Shown: piece after piece, positions 29,990-41,079 of the stretch | Position numbering within the stretch: position 1 is the first letter of the stretch | Layout of the letters: every line of letters starts with the position of its first letter | Source of the DNA: Symbiodinium natans | Lineage: Eukaryota > Sar > Dinophyceae > Suessiales > Symbiodiniaceae | Length of the DNA: 64,000 nt | Direction of reading: 5' to 3' | NCBI GenBank assembly: GCA_905221605.1 | Contig: CAJNDS010000158.1 | Location: forward strand, 220,176-284,175 | Position numbers and translations under genes: made by a program | The notes under the pieces: model-generated | Told to the model about the DNA's origin: nothing | Seen by the model: only the letters and a program-made list of their open reading frames with translations | Database searches by the model: none

Positions 29990-30060
29990 CTCCAGCGGCG
30001 GCACCACCTCGCGCTGCTCCACGAATCGCTCCGCGAGTCGGTCCACAAGCTGCGCCTCTT
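29990..30060 (-). CDS. Exon, helical acidic/basic piece
   Basis: The minus strand reads KTREEAQLVDRLAERFVEQR then EVVPPLERR, strongly helical and very protein-like. A possible acceptor is CGAAGAG|GCG. The exon runs into GGAG|GGTTTAGGG. CCCTAAA lies left, TTTAGGG right. Confidence 0.52.
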
Positions 30061-30071
30061 CGCGGGTCTTC

Positions 30072-31180
30072 GGTTTTAGGGTTTAGGGTTTAGGGTTGGG
30101 GTTTAGGGTTTAGGGTTTAGGGTTTAGGGTTGAGGGTTGAGGGTTTAGGGTTTAGGGTTTAGGGTTTAGGGTTTAGGGTTTAGGGTGTAGGGTGTAGGGT
30201 TTAGGGTTTGGGGTTTGGGGTTTGGGGTTTGGGGTAGCGGTTTGGGGTTTGGGGTTTGGGGTAGCGGTTTGGGGTTTAGGACTAGGGTTTAGAGTCTCAG
30301 GGTGTAGGGTCCTGTGGTTTTGGGGTTTAGGGCTAGAGTTTAGGGTTTAGAATTTAGGGTTTCGGGTCCTAGGGTTTAGGGTTAAGGGCTAGCGTTTAAA
30401 GTCTCAGGGTGTAGGGTCCTGGGATTTGGGGTTAAGGTCTGGGGCTTAGGGGTTTAGAGTGTCGGGTTTGGGGTACTAGGGTTTAGGGTTAAGGGCGAGG
30501 GTTTCGGGTGTCAGGGTGCAGGGTCCTGCAATTTGCGGGTTAGGTTCTTGCAGGGTCTAGAGTTTCCGGGATGCCTTCAGAACCCTGAACACGACCCTAC
30601 AGCACCTGCAGTCCTAAATCCGACTCGACAGCCCTCAGGGTTTTGAGTTTTTGAGTGTTTAGGGTTGGGGTTTAGGGTTTAGGGTTTAGGGTTTAGGGTT
30701 TAGGGTTTAGGGTTTGGGGTTTGGGGTTTGGGGTTTGGGGTTTGGGGTTTGGGGTTTGGGGTTTGGGGTTGAGGGTTTAGGGTTTAGGGTTTAGGGTTTA
30801 GGGTTTAGGGTTTGGGGCTAGGGTTTCGGGTGGACGAGGGTTTAGAATCTGAGGGTGTAGGGTCCTGTAGCTTTGGGGTTTAGGGCTAGAGTATAGGGGT
30901 TTAGAGTTTAGGGTTTGGGGTCCTAGGGTTTAGGGTTAAGGGCTAGGGTTTAGGGTCTAAGGGTGTAGAGTCCTGGGATTTGGGGTAGGGGTTTAGAGTT
31001 TCGGGTTTGGGTTCTAGGGTTTAGGGTTAAGGGCTAGGGTTTAGGGTCTCAGGGTGCAGGGTCCTGGGATTTACGGGTTCGGGTCTTTTAGGGTCTAGAG
31101 TTTCCGGGATGCCTTCAGAACCCTGAAAAAGACCCTACAACACCTGCAGTCCTAAATGCTGCGACTCGACAGCCCTGAAC
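30072..31180. repeat. Tandem duplication of about 520 bp of telomere-variant sequence
   Basis: GTCTAGAGTTTCCGGGATGC and the following 60 bases occur at 30558 and 31088. Upstream of each are matching series of TTTAGGG, TTTGGGG and lone words such as GGGTCCTG(T/G)G. The two units are roughly 30072-30640 and 30662-31178. No supported exon inside. Confidence 0.85.
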
Positions 31181-31200
31181 CCTGTAAGCTCAACGGTTCA

Positions 31201-31320
31201 GGTTTAGGGTTTAGGGTTTAGGGTTTAGGGTGTAGGGTTTAGGGTTTAGGGTTTAGGGTTTAGGGTTTAGGGTTTAGGGTTTAGGGTTTAGGGTTTAGGG
31301 TTTAGGGTTTAGGGTTTAGG
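31201..31320. repeat. TTTAGGG array, about 17 units
   Basis: Nearly perfect, one GTGTAGGG variant, abutting a C run at 31321-31332. Confidence 0.97.
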
Positions 31321-31332
31321 CCCCCCCCCCCC

Positions 31333-32320
31333 TCCGACCCAAAAACATCAAGCGCCGAAACGCTGCAGTACCCACTCCCCCAATCAAGCCCTAAAATGCA
31401 GAAAAACTGCCAGGACCGAGAAGGGACAATTAATCTAATTCCCCTGTTTAATTCATACACTATATAGTCCCTATACACCTATAGAAGTCCCCGAAGGCCT
31501 CTTATATAAGGGCTCCTGATTTCGTCCCTTGATCAATACCGCCAAGACGCTCGGGAAACATGGGCGAATACAGGATAAAACTCTTTACATACAGGCTGTA
31601 CACATCGATGTATTTACCTGAAAACTGTTTGTATTGAAAGAAACCAAGTAAATCAACCAACTACGAAACTAACCCCCCCCCCCCCCCTTAACCCTTAACC
31701 CACAAACCCCGAGCCTCCAGCCCCAAGGCCAGTGGGCCACGAGCGCCGCCGAAGGCGGCGCCCCGGCTGGCAGGGGCCAGGCCAATGCCTTTTCTAGGAT
31801 GGCCTTTAGACTTGGCTGCACTCAGGAGGGTCTCCCTCTCCCTCCCTCTCCTCTTCTTGGTGCCTCAAGAACTCAATCGCAAGCCAAACTTTTTGAGCTG
31901 CAATCTTTAGGCTGCTAGAAAGGTTCTGCTCCACCTACGTCCATGGCAGAAAGGCCTTCAAAACCTTTAGCTGTTTAATTTAGGGTAAAGGAGAGATCTC
32001 TCATAAAAAGTCTGCCGACCCTGGCGGCGTGTTGGATGAGTTGGGGCTTGGGGATCCCGGCAGCATCAGCGGCACCGTTGGGGGGGAGAGTGGGCGGGAG
32101 GGGGGGCACCGCCAGGGCCATGCACACTGCAGCCTGGGAAGCATTGCCACAACATGGCTCGCATCCTTTGCCCTGCTGAGCTCGCGGCGTGCAAAAGAGC
32201 ACGCGAAAAGGACAGTTGTTTGTTTTGTTTTTGGTCTTGTCGTTCATGTTTTGTGCTTAGATTCTTCATGTTGTTGTTGCTCTTCTCCTTGGACGTGCCC
32301 GGCTGCGCGCGACAGCCCTT
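31333..32320. other. Unassigned stretch
   Basis: AT-richer sequence, a C run at 31675-31687, and a GC-rich piece at 31690-31800 open on both strands. Frames at 31975-32350 overlap on both strands and show no motif. GACTTGGCTGCACTCAGGAG at 31809 resembles sequence inside the element at 51625, suggesting an old shared insertion. Confidence 0.4.
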
Positions 32321-32900
32321 TAGATTAGAAGAGCTCTGTCATTTCTTATGAAGAGATGAACGGCTTCTCTCGACTCTCTCTCATTTCCAAAGCTAGAGGA
32401 GGGCTCTCATGACCTACTGCCAGATAGAGAAGCTCTTTCATGTACAAGATAGGAAATGGTAGAGCTGTGAGCCCCTCTACCTAGGGGACATGAACAAGCT
32501 CTTATTCGTTTATGTTTGGGGTCCAGGGTTTAGGGTTTAGGGTTTAGGGCTTATTATTCTTCCATCTCTAAGAAGCAGATGAAAGAGCTCCTCTATCTTC
32601 TGGTTAAGAAATGAAAGAACTCCTGTGTAGGAGATGATCAGATCTTTTTGACATTAGTAGGAAAGGAACGATGTCTTTCTTCTATTTTGTAGTATATGAT
32701 GAGAAAAGTCCTCTCTCTCTCTCTCTCCTAATGGGACACGAAAGAGCTCGTGAAATACATCCCCTCTTTCACTTTCTTGGAAATGAGCCCCTCTATCTCG
32801 TAACCGGAAAGATAAAGATATGTAAAGGAGCTCTCTCATTTCCTACGATGCGCAAGAGGATCTTTCCGCACTTTTCGAATTAGGAGAAGGACTCTGGAAG
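32320..32900. repeat. Degenerate GAGCTCTxTCATTTC repeats
   Basis: Words such as AGAGCTC(C/T)TCTATC and CTCTCTCATTTCC recur every 40-70 bp in varying orientation. One short TTTAGGG block (32524-32550) interrupts. No gene. Confidence 0.55.
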
Positions 32901-33074
32901 GGGCAAAGGAGCTCTGTTGCCCAGGTGCCACCGCATCAATTGAGCCGGGAGACGACGCACCCTCTTGTTTTGAGCAGAGTGCAAAGGTGAAACTTACACA
33001 AGGGTCTGTACTGTAACAACCACATAACACACACTGAAAGAAAACAACATAATCAAGAACAGCAAGCATGACAG

Positions 33075-33410
33075 GAATTCAAGTTGAACACTTTGCTTTC
33101 GATTGAACTTCTGTGGCCCAAACCATGTCAACGAAACAACATATCGCGAACAACAACAGCATAGGTTTATGAAAAGCCAGCCATCAAAAACAAACGTGAA
33201 ACTCAAGTTGAACACTTTGCTGACTTTACTCTCGATTGACTCCTGTGGCTCATACTAGAATAACAAACAAAACACATTGAACAGCAGCACAAGGTTACGG
33301 AAAGCACCGTATTTTGAGAAAACACATAAACTGAATCGAAGCTGAGCAACTTAGTTTCGATTAGAGTTTGTGGCTCCTACTGCAACAACGAAACAAAACA
33401 CATTGATATA
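33075..33410. repeat. Three degenerate units of about 125-133 bp
   Basis: TCAAGTTGAACACTTTGCT and CGATTGA..TGTGGCxC followed by ACAAACAAAACACATTGA recur with starts spaced about 133 and 125 bp (CGATTGA/CGATTAG at 33100, 33233 and 33358). Not coding. Confidence 0.7.
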
Positions 33411-33709
33411 AGGTTAAAAACGCTTTCTGACAACATCTAGGGTCAGACCCGGAGCCATAACCTGAAAGAAAAGAATGGGGAGGGAGACGACCTTTGGCAT
33501 TGTATCGAGGTCCAAGAAGGTGAAAGGCTACTTGGTTGACTACAAGATAAAAAGCCCCACAAAACCTCAAGCCTCAAGCCTAGAATGCTAAGCTAGACTT
33601 GGACCAACCAGTATACCACATACCCTTAAAAAAAAGTGGAAAGTGCACCTCAGCTTTGGTCTATTTATTTTTTTCAACATTCACGGTTACTCTAAGAACT
33701 TCTACTTAT

Positions 33710-33808
33710 GTCCAGCCCGTCTCAGGCCCGAGCCTATTGGTGCTTGCGTGACCGCGGCCTTGGATGCGGTGGTGGGCGCCTGTCGGCCAGGGCCCCTGAC
33801 ACCTAAGC
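33710..33808 (-). CDS. Exon of proline-rich series
   Basis: The minus strand reads RQAPTTASKAAVTQAPIGSG then LRRAGHK. Low-complexity Ala/Pro/Thr composition matches the other pieces at 33.9-45.4 kb. CCCTGAA-type units to its right on the plus strand. Confidence 0.4.
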
Positions 33809-33954
33809 CCAAAACCCCAAAACCCTGAACCCAAAAACGCTGAATGCCAAATCCTAAGCCCTACGCCTTGAACCCTAAACCCTAAACCCTGAACCCTAAA
33901 CCCTAAACCCCAAACCCTAAACCCCAAACCCCAAGCCCCAAGCCCCAAGCCCCA

Positions 33955-34036
33955 ACCAACCACCAGACCTGCGCCGGGGAGCTTTCGGACGGAGTTTCGG
34001 ATCGAGGTCCTGGCGGCTGCTCGGGTCGAGGCTAAC
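33955..34036 (-). CDS. Exon of proline-rich series
   Basis: Minus-strand reading LDPSSRQDLDPKLRPKAPRR then RSGGW. The alternative frame (ARTSIRNSVRKLPGAGLV) is also open. CCCTAAA left, TTTAGGG right. Confidence 0.4.
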
Positions 34037-34050
34037 CCTTCAGTATGCAA

Positions 34051-34145
34051 ATAGGTTTAGGGTTTAGGGTTTAGGGTTTAGGGTTTAGGGTTTAGGGTTT
34101 GGGGTTTAGGGTTTAGGGTTTAGGGTGTATAGGGTTTAGGGTGTA
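34051..34145. repeat. TTTAGGG array
   Basis: About 12 units with two TTTGGGG/GTGTAGGG variants. Confidence 0.95.
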
Positions 34146-34753
34146 CTAGGACACCCTTCCCTGTTTTTTGGGTATCTAGGTTACTCCGGGTAAAGTCTTG
34201 AAGGGTCAAGGCTGAAAGGGCTTTAGGCTCACGTAGAGTTTGGGACAGGAAACCGCTTTTCGGCTGTAGCCGGCCTAAATGGTTTAGGGTTAAGGTCTAG
34301 GGCTCAGGGTTTCGGGCCACCCTAAACCCTAAGCCCTAAGCCCTAAACCCCCAAAAAAGGGTGTAAAGCTCATCTCCGGGATAGGCCTTCTGCAGCAATG
34401 CCCCAGGCGTGGGGCTTCAAGTGCCTGGGAATGGCCTCGCGAAGATGCTCCAAGCTCTATACGCCACAGGGTTTGACACGAGGACCCTGAAGCGTAAACC
34501 CCAAACCCTAACCCAACGCCCTAAACCCCAAACCCTAAACCCGAAAACCCGACAACCCTAAACCCTAAACTAACCACACCAACCTGGAATCGCCTTGACC
34601 CCTAAAGCAACTGCATGCGCCTCTACCGCAACCACTCTTAAACCGACCGGAACTTTCTCAACCCAACTGACAACCTTATAGACCCTAGACGCGGTACACC
34701 TAAACCCTAAACCCTCACTACTCTAACTCCTAAGCACCACAAGCACTCAGCTT

Positions 34754-34918
34754 CTCTAAGCCCTGATAGGGTTTTAGCCCTTCAAGTTTCTAGCGTGTTA
34801 AGCATCCTTTACTATAAACAGAGTGGGAATTGTAACTTCTCCAAGACCTGACAGGGTTTCGGCGCTTCAGGATTCTAGCGTTTTAAATAACATTCATTAT
34901 AAACGGAGTAGGAATTGA
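34754..34918. repeat. Tandem duplication of about 80 bp
   Basis: TCTAAGCCCTGATAGGGTTT and the following 60 bases (CTTCAAGTTTCTAGCG, ACTATAAACAGAGTGGGAAT) return at 34840 with about 15 percent change. Confidence 0.8.
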
Positions 34919-34998
34919 ACCCTAAACCCTAAACCCTCCCTAAACCCTAAACCCTAAACCCTAAACCCTAAACCCTAAACCCTAAACCCTAAACCCTA
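34919..34998. repeat. CCCTAAA array
   Basis: About 11 units; its end on the minus strand reads CTAG|GGTTTAGGG directly after a predicted exon. Confidence 0.95.
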
Positions 34999-35065
34999 GG
35001 CCGGGTCGGGGGTCCCGGTCCAAGAGCTTGTCAATTAGCGGAGGTTTCCGGGCCCAAAGGTCTAA
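34998..35065 (-). CDS. Exon-like piece
   Basis: The minus strand reads DLWARKPPLIDKLLDRDPRP then GL, ending at GGGTTTAGGG. Very protein-like, only one good frame. Confidence 0.45.
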
Positions 35066-35479
35066 ACAGACCTATATTGGGGGTGTCCGGTGAGAATCAT
35101 AAGTGGGTGATCATTGCTAGAGTTCCACTCCAGAGAAGCTTTTTCATCCGAGCTGGCCAGAAACAGCTCGGGCAGGCCCTCGAGCCCCAGACCAGACAGA
35201 CCCCCCCCCCCCACTCACAGACCCACAAACCCCAGAACACCATAACTGCAACCCACTCCTTTTTTTGTACCACCCTCAACATCCCCGGGCGCAAAACATG
35301 TTTTCATGTTGGGCGGAGGGGAGGGGGGTTTCTTAAAGCCTCCCAAACATTGGGTTTTAGGGTTCGAGGAGTAAAGCCCTAAACCCCTAAACCCCCTAAA
35401 CCCCTAAGCCCCTAAGCCCCTAAACCCCTAAACCCCTAAACCCCTAAACCCCTAAACCCTAAGCCCAAAGCCCTAACCC

Positions 35480-35575
35480 CCGAGGTAGGCCAGGTAGGCT
35501 GCGGACGTCGTGGGAGCGCTGCGGCGCTGGAGCTGGGAGCATCGGATCCGGCGGAGCCGCGACCTTGGCAATTCG
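35480..35575 (-). CDS. Exon of proline-rich series
   Basis: Possible acceptor TGCCAAG|GTC, then AAPPDPMLPAPAPQRSHDVR and SLPGLPR, ending at GGGTTAGGGC. CCCTAAGCC units left, TTTAGGG right (35625). Confidence 0.5.
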
Positions 35576-35599
35576 GGGTCTAGGGCGAAGAGGCTCCCT

Positions 35600-37070
35600 G
35601 GAGCTTGGGAAAACGAAATAAGGTTTAGGGTTTAGGGTTTAGGGTTTGGGGTTTAGGGTTTAGGGTTTAGGGTTTGGGGTTTAGGGTTTAGGGTTTAGGA
35701 TTTGGGTTTGGGGGTTTAGGGTTCAACAAAGCCCTACAGCAAACAAAGCTCCAACTAAGAAGCAGGCAGGGCCGTCTTTGCCAAGATCGTCCGGGGCCCG
35801 CCACACGTGTGTAGGTGTCCTGCGGAGAGCGTTGGGTTTCTCAGGCTTCGGTGGCCAAAAGCTGAGGATTTGGGGTTTAGGGTTTAGGGTTTAGGGTATT
35901 TGAACCCTAAACCCTCAACCCTGAGCAACAGCTGCCTAAAACCGCAAACCCCAAAACCCTTCAGTTTAAACCAAAAAACCCCTTCACTCAAACCCCAAAG
36001 CCCTAAGCCTTCAACTCCACACCAATAGCCTCTGAGAGCCTCATCCCCCTCTGAGCCCCCGGAAGCTTCTAGAACAGGGTTTAGGGTTTAGGTTTAGGGT
36101 GTCGTAGAACCCTAAACCCTAAACCCTTAACCCCAAACCCTAAATTAGCAGGGCTTAGTCCTGTTGAGGGTTTTGTAACTCGTAGGGTTTAGGGCGTAGC
36201 AGGGCCTAGCAGAGTTCATGGCGTAGGGGTGCAAGGCGCTTTAGGGTTGAAAGCTTTAGGTCGCTTTAGGGTTTAGGGTTTAGGGTTTAGGGTTTAGGGT
36301 TTAGGGTTTAGGGTTTAGGGTTTCGGTGTAGGGTTTAGGGACAAGGGTTTAGGGATTAGGGATGCTGCTTCTTGCTAAGTTTAGCGGCTCGGCTGCTCTG
36401 GCTCTGGCCACTACTCAATCCTATCCGCAAACTAAAGCACCCCGACAGCAACCGAGCAAAGCACCAAGCCCCAGACCAAAAATCTGGAGTTTGCTGCTTT
36501 GTGTTGGGCTTCAGTCGCACGAACAAACACCAAACCCTAAACCTAAACCCCAAACCCTACCCCAAAGCGCTAACATCCCACACCCTCAGCCCCCAAACCC
36601 TTATTGGTGGGCCGTAAGACCCTTTGAACAATATTTGTTTTTAGGGTTTAGGGCTTGTGGTTCGGGATGGTGGAGTTGATGGAAGACGGCTTGAGGTTCT
36701 TTGGGGGATTCGAATGGTTAAACCTCCAACCCAAACTTTACTAAGTTGGCTGTTGGGACATTATATATACCTCCTTGTTTGGGCTTATCAGGGAGTTGAG
36801 TAACCCTAAATAAACCCTAATTCAGCAGACCTAATGCCTCAACTATCAACCCCTAGAAGTTTGAAACGCGCACCTCACATCCTACACACTAAGCCCCTGC
36901 ACCCCAAACCCTACACCCTGCCTGAAACCTGAATCCCAACCACAAAACACAAACCATAACCCTAAATCCTAAACACTAAATCACGCAACCCTGAGCCCCA
37001 AACCTACCCCAATTGAACTTAATTGAACCCATTGAACCCTAAACCAACCCGAATTTAACCCTAAGCAACC
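35600..37070. other. Mosaic between exons
   Basis: TTTAGGG arrays (35622-35720, 36270-36330), CCCTAAA variants (36880-37070) and unique pieces at 35760-35870 and 36010-36070, open on more than one strand. Frames at 36356-36680 overlap antisense and are partly repeat-derived. Nothing firm. Confidence 0.5.
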
Positions 37071-37073
37071 AAC

Positions 37074-37176
37074 CCTAAACCCTAAACCCTAAACCCTAAA
37101 CCCTAAGCCCTAAGCCCTAAGCCCTAAGCCCTAAGCCCTAAGCCCTAAACCCTAAACCCTAAACCCTAAACCCTAA
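37074..37176. repeat. CCCTAAA/CCCTAAG array
   Basis: CCCTAAA units with a central block of CCCTAAG units. Confidence 0.95.
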
Positions 37177-37177
37177 G

Positions 37178-37283
37178 CCGGGCTTCCAGGCGGCAGTTCC
37201 GACACTGGCTTCAAGGGCAGCGACAACGCCGGCTTCGGCGCCGGAACCGGCGCTGTCGGCCCCTCCGGCACCGCCTCCATGCA
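37178..37283 (-). CDS. Exon of proline-rich series
   Basis: The minus strand reads MEAVPEGPTAPVPAPKPALS then LPLKPVSELPPGSP. The whole unique core between CCCTAAA and TTTAGGG blocks is open in this frame. Composition (Pro, Ala, Val, Glu) matches the cores at 38.5, 41.5 and 42.1 kb. Confidence 0.52.
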
Positions 37284-37745
37284 GGGTTTAGGGTATAGGG
37301 TTTTAGGGTTTTAGGGTTTTGGGGTTTAGGGTGTAGGGTTTAGGGCTCAGGGTGTAGGGTTTGGGGTTTAGGGTTTTGGGGGGCTTGGGGTTTAGGGTTT
37401 TGGGGGCTGGGGGTTTTAGGGCATAGGGTTTTGGCACTTAGGGTTTTGGGGTTTTAGGGCTTTAGGGTTTGAGGGTTTAAGGTTTTAGGGTATAGGGGTT
37501 TTGGGGATTCAGGGGGTTTAGAGGGATTCGGGGGTTTGGGGGGGGTTTAGGGTGAAGGGGTTGCGGGGTTTTAGGGGGGTTGAGGGGGTTTAGGGGGGTT
37601 GAGGGGGTTTAGGGGGGTTGAGGGGGTTTAGGGGGACCAGGGCGTTTAGGGGGGTTAGGGGCATTACGGGGTTTCGGAGGATTAAGGGGGTTTAGGGGGA
37701 TGAAGGGGGTTTAGGGGGTTTAAGGGGTTTAGGTTGTTTAGGGGG
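37284..37745. repeat. G-rich telomere-derived tract
   Basis: TTTAGGG variants passing into GGGGGTTTAGGGGGGTTGA repeats (about 21 bp, 37560-37640). Very high G-quadruplex potential on the plus strand. Confidence 0.85.
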
Positions 37746-38061
37746 GTGAGGGGTCTAGTAGGGTTGTTTAGGGTTCGTTTCCATTCCTCAAAACAAGGGC
37801 AATAAAAGGGTGGGGAACCATGGTTTGGGGGCTTAGGGGCGTAGGGTTTAGGAATTAATTCCGCTTTGGAGTTCGGGGGTTGAGGAGTCATAAAAAATTG
37901 AGTTTGCAGCTAAGGAATTACGCTTTGCGGTTTAGGGATAGTTCTAACACGGGGCATACCCAATTGAGGGGTAGGTAACATCCTCCCGTCTGTTCTCCTA
38001 TGTTGAATTTGTTCTTAGAATAACCCGAATACAACCCTAAACCTATAACCCAAAACCCCAA

Positions 38062-38167
38062 ACCCCGATGGGATTTGCTGTTCCGTGTTTGGTCTCACTA
38101 AACCCAAAAAACCTAACCTTATAACCCTAAACCCCGATGAGACTTTGCTGTTCCGTCTTTGGTCTCC
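38062..38167. repeat. Direct repeat of about 37 bp
   Basis: CCCCGATG(G/A)GA(C)TTTGCTGTTCCGT..TTTGGTCTC at 38064 and 38134. Confidence 0.75.
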
Positions 38168-38427
38168 CTCAACCTCAACACAGCTAGACCCAAGAGTAAC
38201 CTAGGACAAAAACATGGTAAAACACGTGCCCCTTTTGGTTTAAAGGGGCCTGTGACCCTACACCCGAACCCCCTAAATCCAAAAAAAAAAGGGGAAGGAG
38301 GCCGTACTCTGGGTCCGAGCCCTAAACCCCAAACCCTAGACCCTAAACCCTAAACCCTAAACCCTGAACCCTGAACCCTAAACCCGAAACCCTAAACCCT
38401 AAACCCTAAACCCTAAACCCTAGGGTT

Positions 38428-38518
38428 TTTCAAGACAAACATCCAGCAGCTCCACCTCTTGATCAGGCTCTGGCGCAGCAAGCGGCGGCCGCACCGGCCC
38501 TGACAGCACTTCCGACAC
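38428..38518 (-). CDS. Exon of proline-rich series
   Basis: The minus strand reads SGPVRPPLAAPEPDQEVELL after VSEVL, and ends DVCLEK. The acidic end is typical of real protein and unlike repeat translation. CCCTAAA lies on both sides. Confidence 0.5.
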
Positions 38519-38555
38519 CCTAAACCTAATTCCTAAACCCTAAACCCTAAACCCT

Positions 38556-38632
38556 CTCATCATAATATATATATATATGTGTATATATATTTATATATAT
38601 ATATATATGTATATATATTTAAATATTTAAAC
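38556..38632. repeat. (TA)n microsatellite
   Basis: TATATATA with TGTG and TTTATA interruptions. A G run of about 18 follows at 38755. Confidence 0.95.
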
Positions 38633-39198
38633 CTTTGTAAGTTCGTCGAATAAGGCAAAACCTTCGTCGATCAAGGCAAGTCCTTCGTCGATTAAGGCCA
38701 GGGAGGCATCTGCTTCTGCAGTTGTTGCATTCGTTTCTTTGCTGGAGGGAGTTGGGGGGGGGGGGGGGGGGGTGTAGAGCTGAATAGGGTTTAGGGTTCA
38801 ACCCGAATCCCTACACTGGAACCCCGAAACCCGCAAAAGAGCCCTTTCGCCAGCCCGTGAATTGAGGGGGCCGAGTTTAGGATTTAAGGTTTAGGGTTTT
38901 GGGTGCAGGGTCGAGGGTCTAGGGTAATTAGGGCCCTACCCCACTTGCCGAAAGCGAAGATGAGGCCCTCAGCCTCCCCATGACTCTCTAAAGATACTCA
39001 TGATGAGGAGGTAAGTTGAATGAAGGCTCTGATCTGCACTTAGCCCACAAAAATAGGGCTCAACCCTAGGGCCCTAAGCCCGAAGAAAACCCAGCCCTGA
39101 ACCTCAAGACTTCAAGCCCCGGCTAGAAGCAAACAACCAAGTGAACCCGCCGAACCCCCCAAGCCAAAGCATCGCCGAAAGTCGGGTTTGGGGTCTGG

Positions 39199-39288
39199 GT
39201 GTAGGGTTAGAGTTGAGGGTTTGGGCCTTATAGGGATTTGGGGGTGTAGGGTTAGAGTTGAGGGTTTGGGCCTTATAGGGATTTGGGG
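39199..39288. repeat. Two tandem 45-bp units
   Basis: GTGTAGGGTTAGAGTTGAGG..CCTTATAGGGATTTGGGG, adjacent and almost identical. Confidence 0.85.
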
Positions 39289-39307
39289 ATTTAGGGGTTT
39301 AGGGATC

Positions 39308-39372
39308 ACGGTTTTGCCTGCTTCTGCTGGCAGGCTTGGCTGCGGCGGAGGTAGCGGCCTCAGCCCGGAAGG
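39308..39372 (-). CDS. Exon of proline-rich series
   Basis: The minus strand reads SGLRPLPPPQPSLPAEAGKT, beside GGTTTAGGG-type units to its left on the plus strand. Confidence 0.4.
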
Positions 39373-39714
39373 TCTGAAGGAATTATTCTTGCTCTCGTAG
39401 CTTTGTCTGCTAACATAATTTCGGAGCCTTAACTCTTGGGATAGAAGTACACGCGCCCTCTCTGTGAAGGAGAACTGGGCGGCTGAAGGTGTTCAGGATT
39501 TCCGGCCCTGGGATTAAAGATGTTGGGCTTGCGGGGCCCTGTTGGCGGGTTTTGGCCCAGGGGATGTAGGGGTTTAGGGTTTAGGGTTTAGGGTTTAGGG
39601 TTTAGGGTTTAGGGCAGGGCTCAGGGCTTCGTCACTGTCTTCAAGTTTAGTACAGGTGGTTCTGCAGGCATAACTCTTCGAAGCGCTGCAGTAGATGTAG
39701 GAGTACATGAAATT

Positions 39715-39785
39715 TAAACAAACAAACAAATAAACAAATAAACCATTAAAATATATATATATATATGTATATGTATATACATAGT
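39715..39785. repeat. AAAC-rich and (TA)n tract
   Basis: AACAAACAAACAAATAAAC followed by ATATATATATGTATATG. The surrounding 39400-40080 stretch is AT-richer with no recognised gene. Confidence 0.85.
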
Positions 39786-40309
39786 TGTAGTACATGTTCA
39801 TGTTGTTGTTTCTTGAAGAGCCAACATTTCCATCTTCTTTGGAATATCTTTTAACGGACATAGGAATTGAATACTTTCATCCCTAGTACACTCTTTTTCT
39901 TTTTCATCCAAATTCCATCCTGTCAAGATTCTTTTAAATCCTGGAATTCCCTGTCATCTACTGGACCGGGCATAACTTTGGGCTTCTTGCGCTCGGTACT
40001 TTCGTGCGGCTAAATTCTTCACGGATCTGTCCAGAAGCCTCAAAGTCCTGATGCTTGAAAACCGTACTACCGGAGTAACTCTAAACCCTACACCCGAGAC
40101 CCTAGACCTAAACCCTAAACCCAACAACCCGAAACCCTAAACCCGCAACCTGAGGCAACACTCCTCCACCCGGGATCTAGGAGCCTGACTGGCTTGCAGC
40201 ACTCCTGGCTGCAGGCCAAGGGCTTTGGGGGTTTTATGGGCTTTCGGGGCCTTAGGGCTTAGGGTTTAGGGTAAAGGGTTCGGGTTTAGGGTTTAGGGTT
40301 TGATATTCG

Positions 40310-40356
40310 CACCGCCACCGCCACCACCACCACCACCACCACCACCACCACCACCG
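40310..40356. repeat. (ACC)n trinucleotide repeat
   Basis: About 15 ACC units directly beside TTTAGGG units. Confidence 0.95.
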
Positions 40357-40548
40357 CTGTACAATCTCGAAGAGATATCATACAGGCATCCTCTATCGCA
40401 CACCCTGGGACGCAATCGCAGACGCTACCGACTGCGCCGACTTGAAACGGCACGTGGGCATGGCCTGTACCCCGCGCCACTACATATGCCTAAACCCTAA
40501 ACCCTAAACCCTAAACCCTAAACCCTAAACCCATTGCGGGACCGCACG

Positions 40549-40640
40549 ATCCTCTGCGCTGATCCATAGCTCTGCCCTATCTCACTGCCCGCTTGCAACG
40601 GTAGCTTCGGCTTAACCAGCTGTGTACCCGAAGGGGCACG
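40549..40640 (-). CDS. Exon of proline-rich series
   Basis: The minus strand reads APSGTQLVKPKLPLQAGSEI then GQSYGSAQRIVRSR; CCCTAAA array to the left. Confidence 0.42.
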
Positions 40641-40759
40641 AATATGTACAGAAAGAGCGAAGCCACCTAAACCCTAAACCCTAAATCCTAAACCCTAAAC
40701 CCTAAACCCTCAACCCTAAACCCTCACTGTCACGAAACTTGGGTGTCCCGGAGCTGTCA

Positions 40760-40862
40760 AGCCACTGATCCCATAGGGCAGTCGCCCGGTCCATGACTCG
40801 GAGTGCCCGAGCGCCGTTCCGCCTCCCTCCTTGACTTCGTGGCGCCCGCCAGTGTCACGCAG
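40760..40862 (-). CDS. Exon-like piece
   Basis: The minus strand reads AELRDTGGRHEVKEGGGTAL then GHSESWTGRLPYGISGLTA. A second frame (LAGATKSRREAERRSG) is also open. Confidence 0.33.
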
Positions 40863-40963
40863 CTCAGCTGCAAGGGGCTTGAGGTGTCTTCTAAGCTTTC
40901 GGGGCTTTCGGGGCGTTGGGGATTTTAGGGCCTTTAGGGTTTATTATGGGGGTTGAGGCGCTT

Positions 40964-41079
40964 TACTTGGAAGCCCTTTTGACTTCGTAAGTAGGGTTAG
41001 CTAGGTGGGCTGTGGGGACTTTTGTAGGGTTTGCAAGGGATACTAAGTAAACTTACTAAGTCAAGAGGGCATCTGAGTA
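40964..41079. mobile_element. MITE-like element, family B, copy 2
   Basis: Left arm TACTTGGAAGCCCTTTTGAC; the reverse complement of the right end starts TACTCAGATGCCCTCTTGAC; both continue into TTxGTAAGT. Flanked by GGCGCTTT and GGGGCTTT (7 of 8), a probable target duplication. About 116 bp, no frame. Confidence 0.72.
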
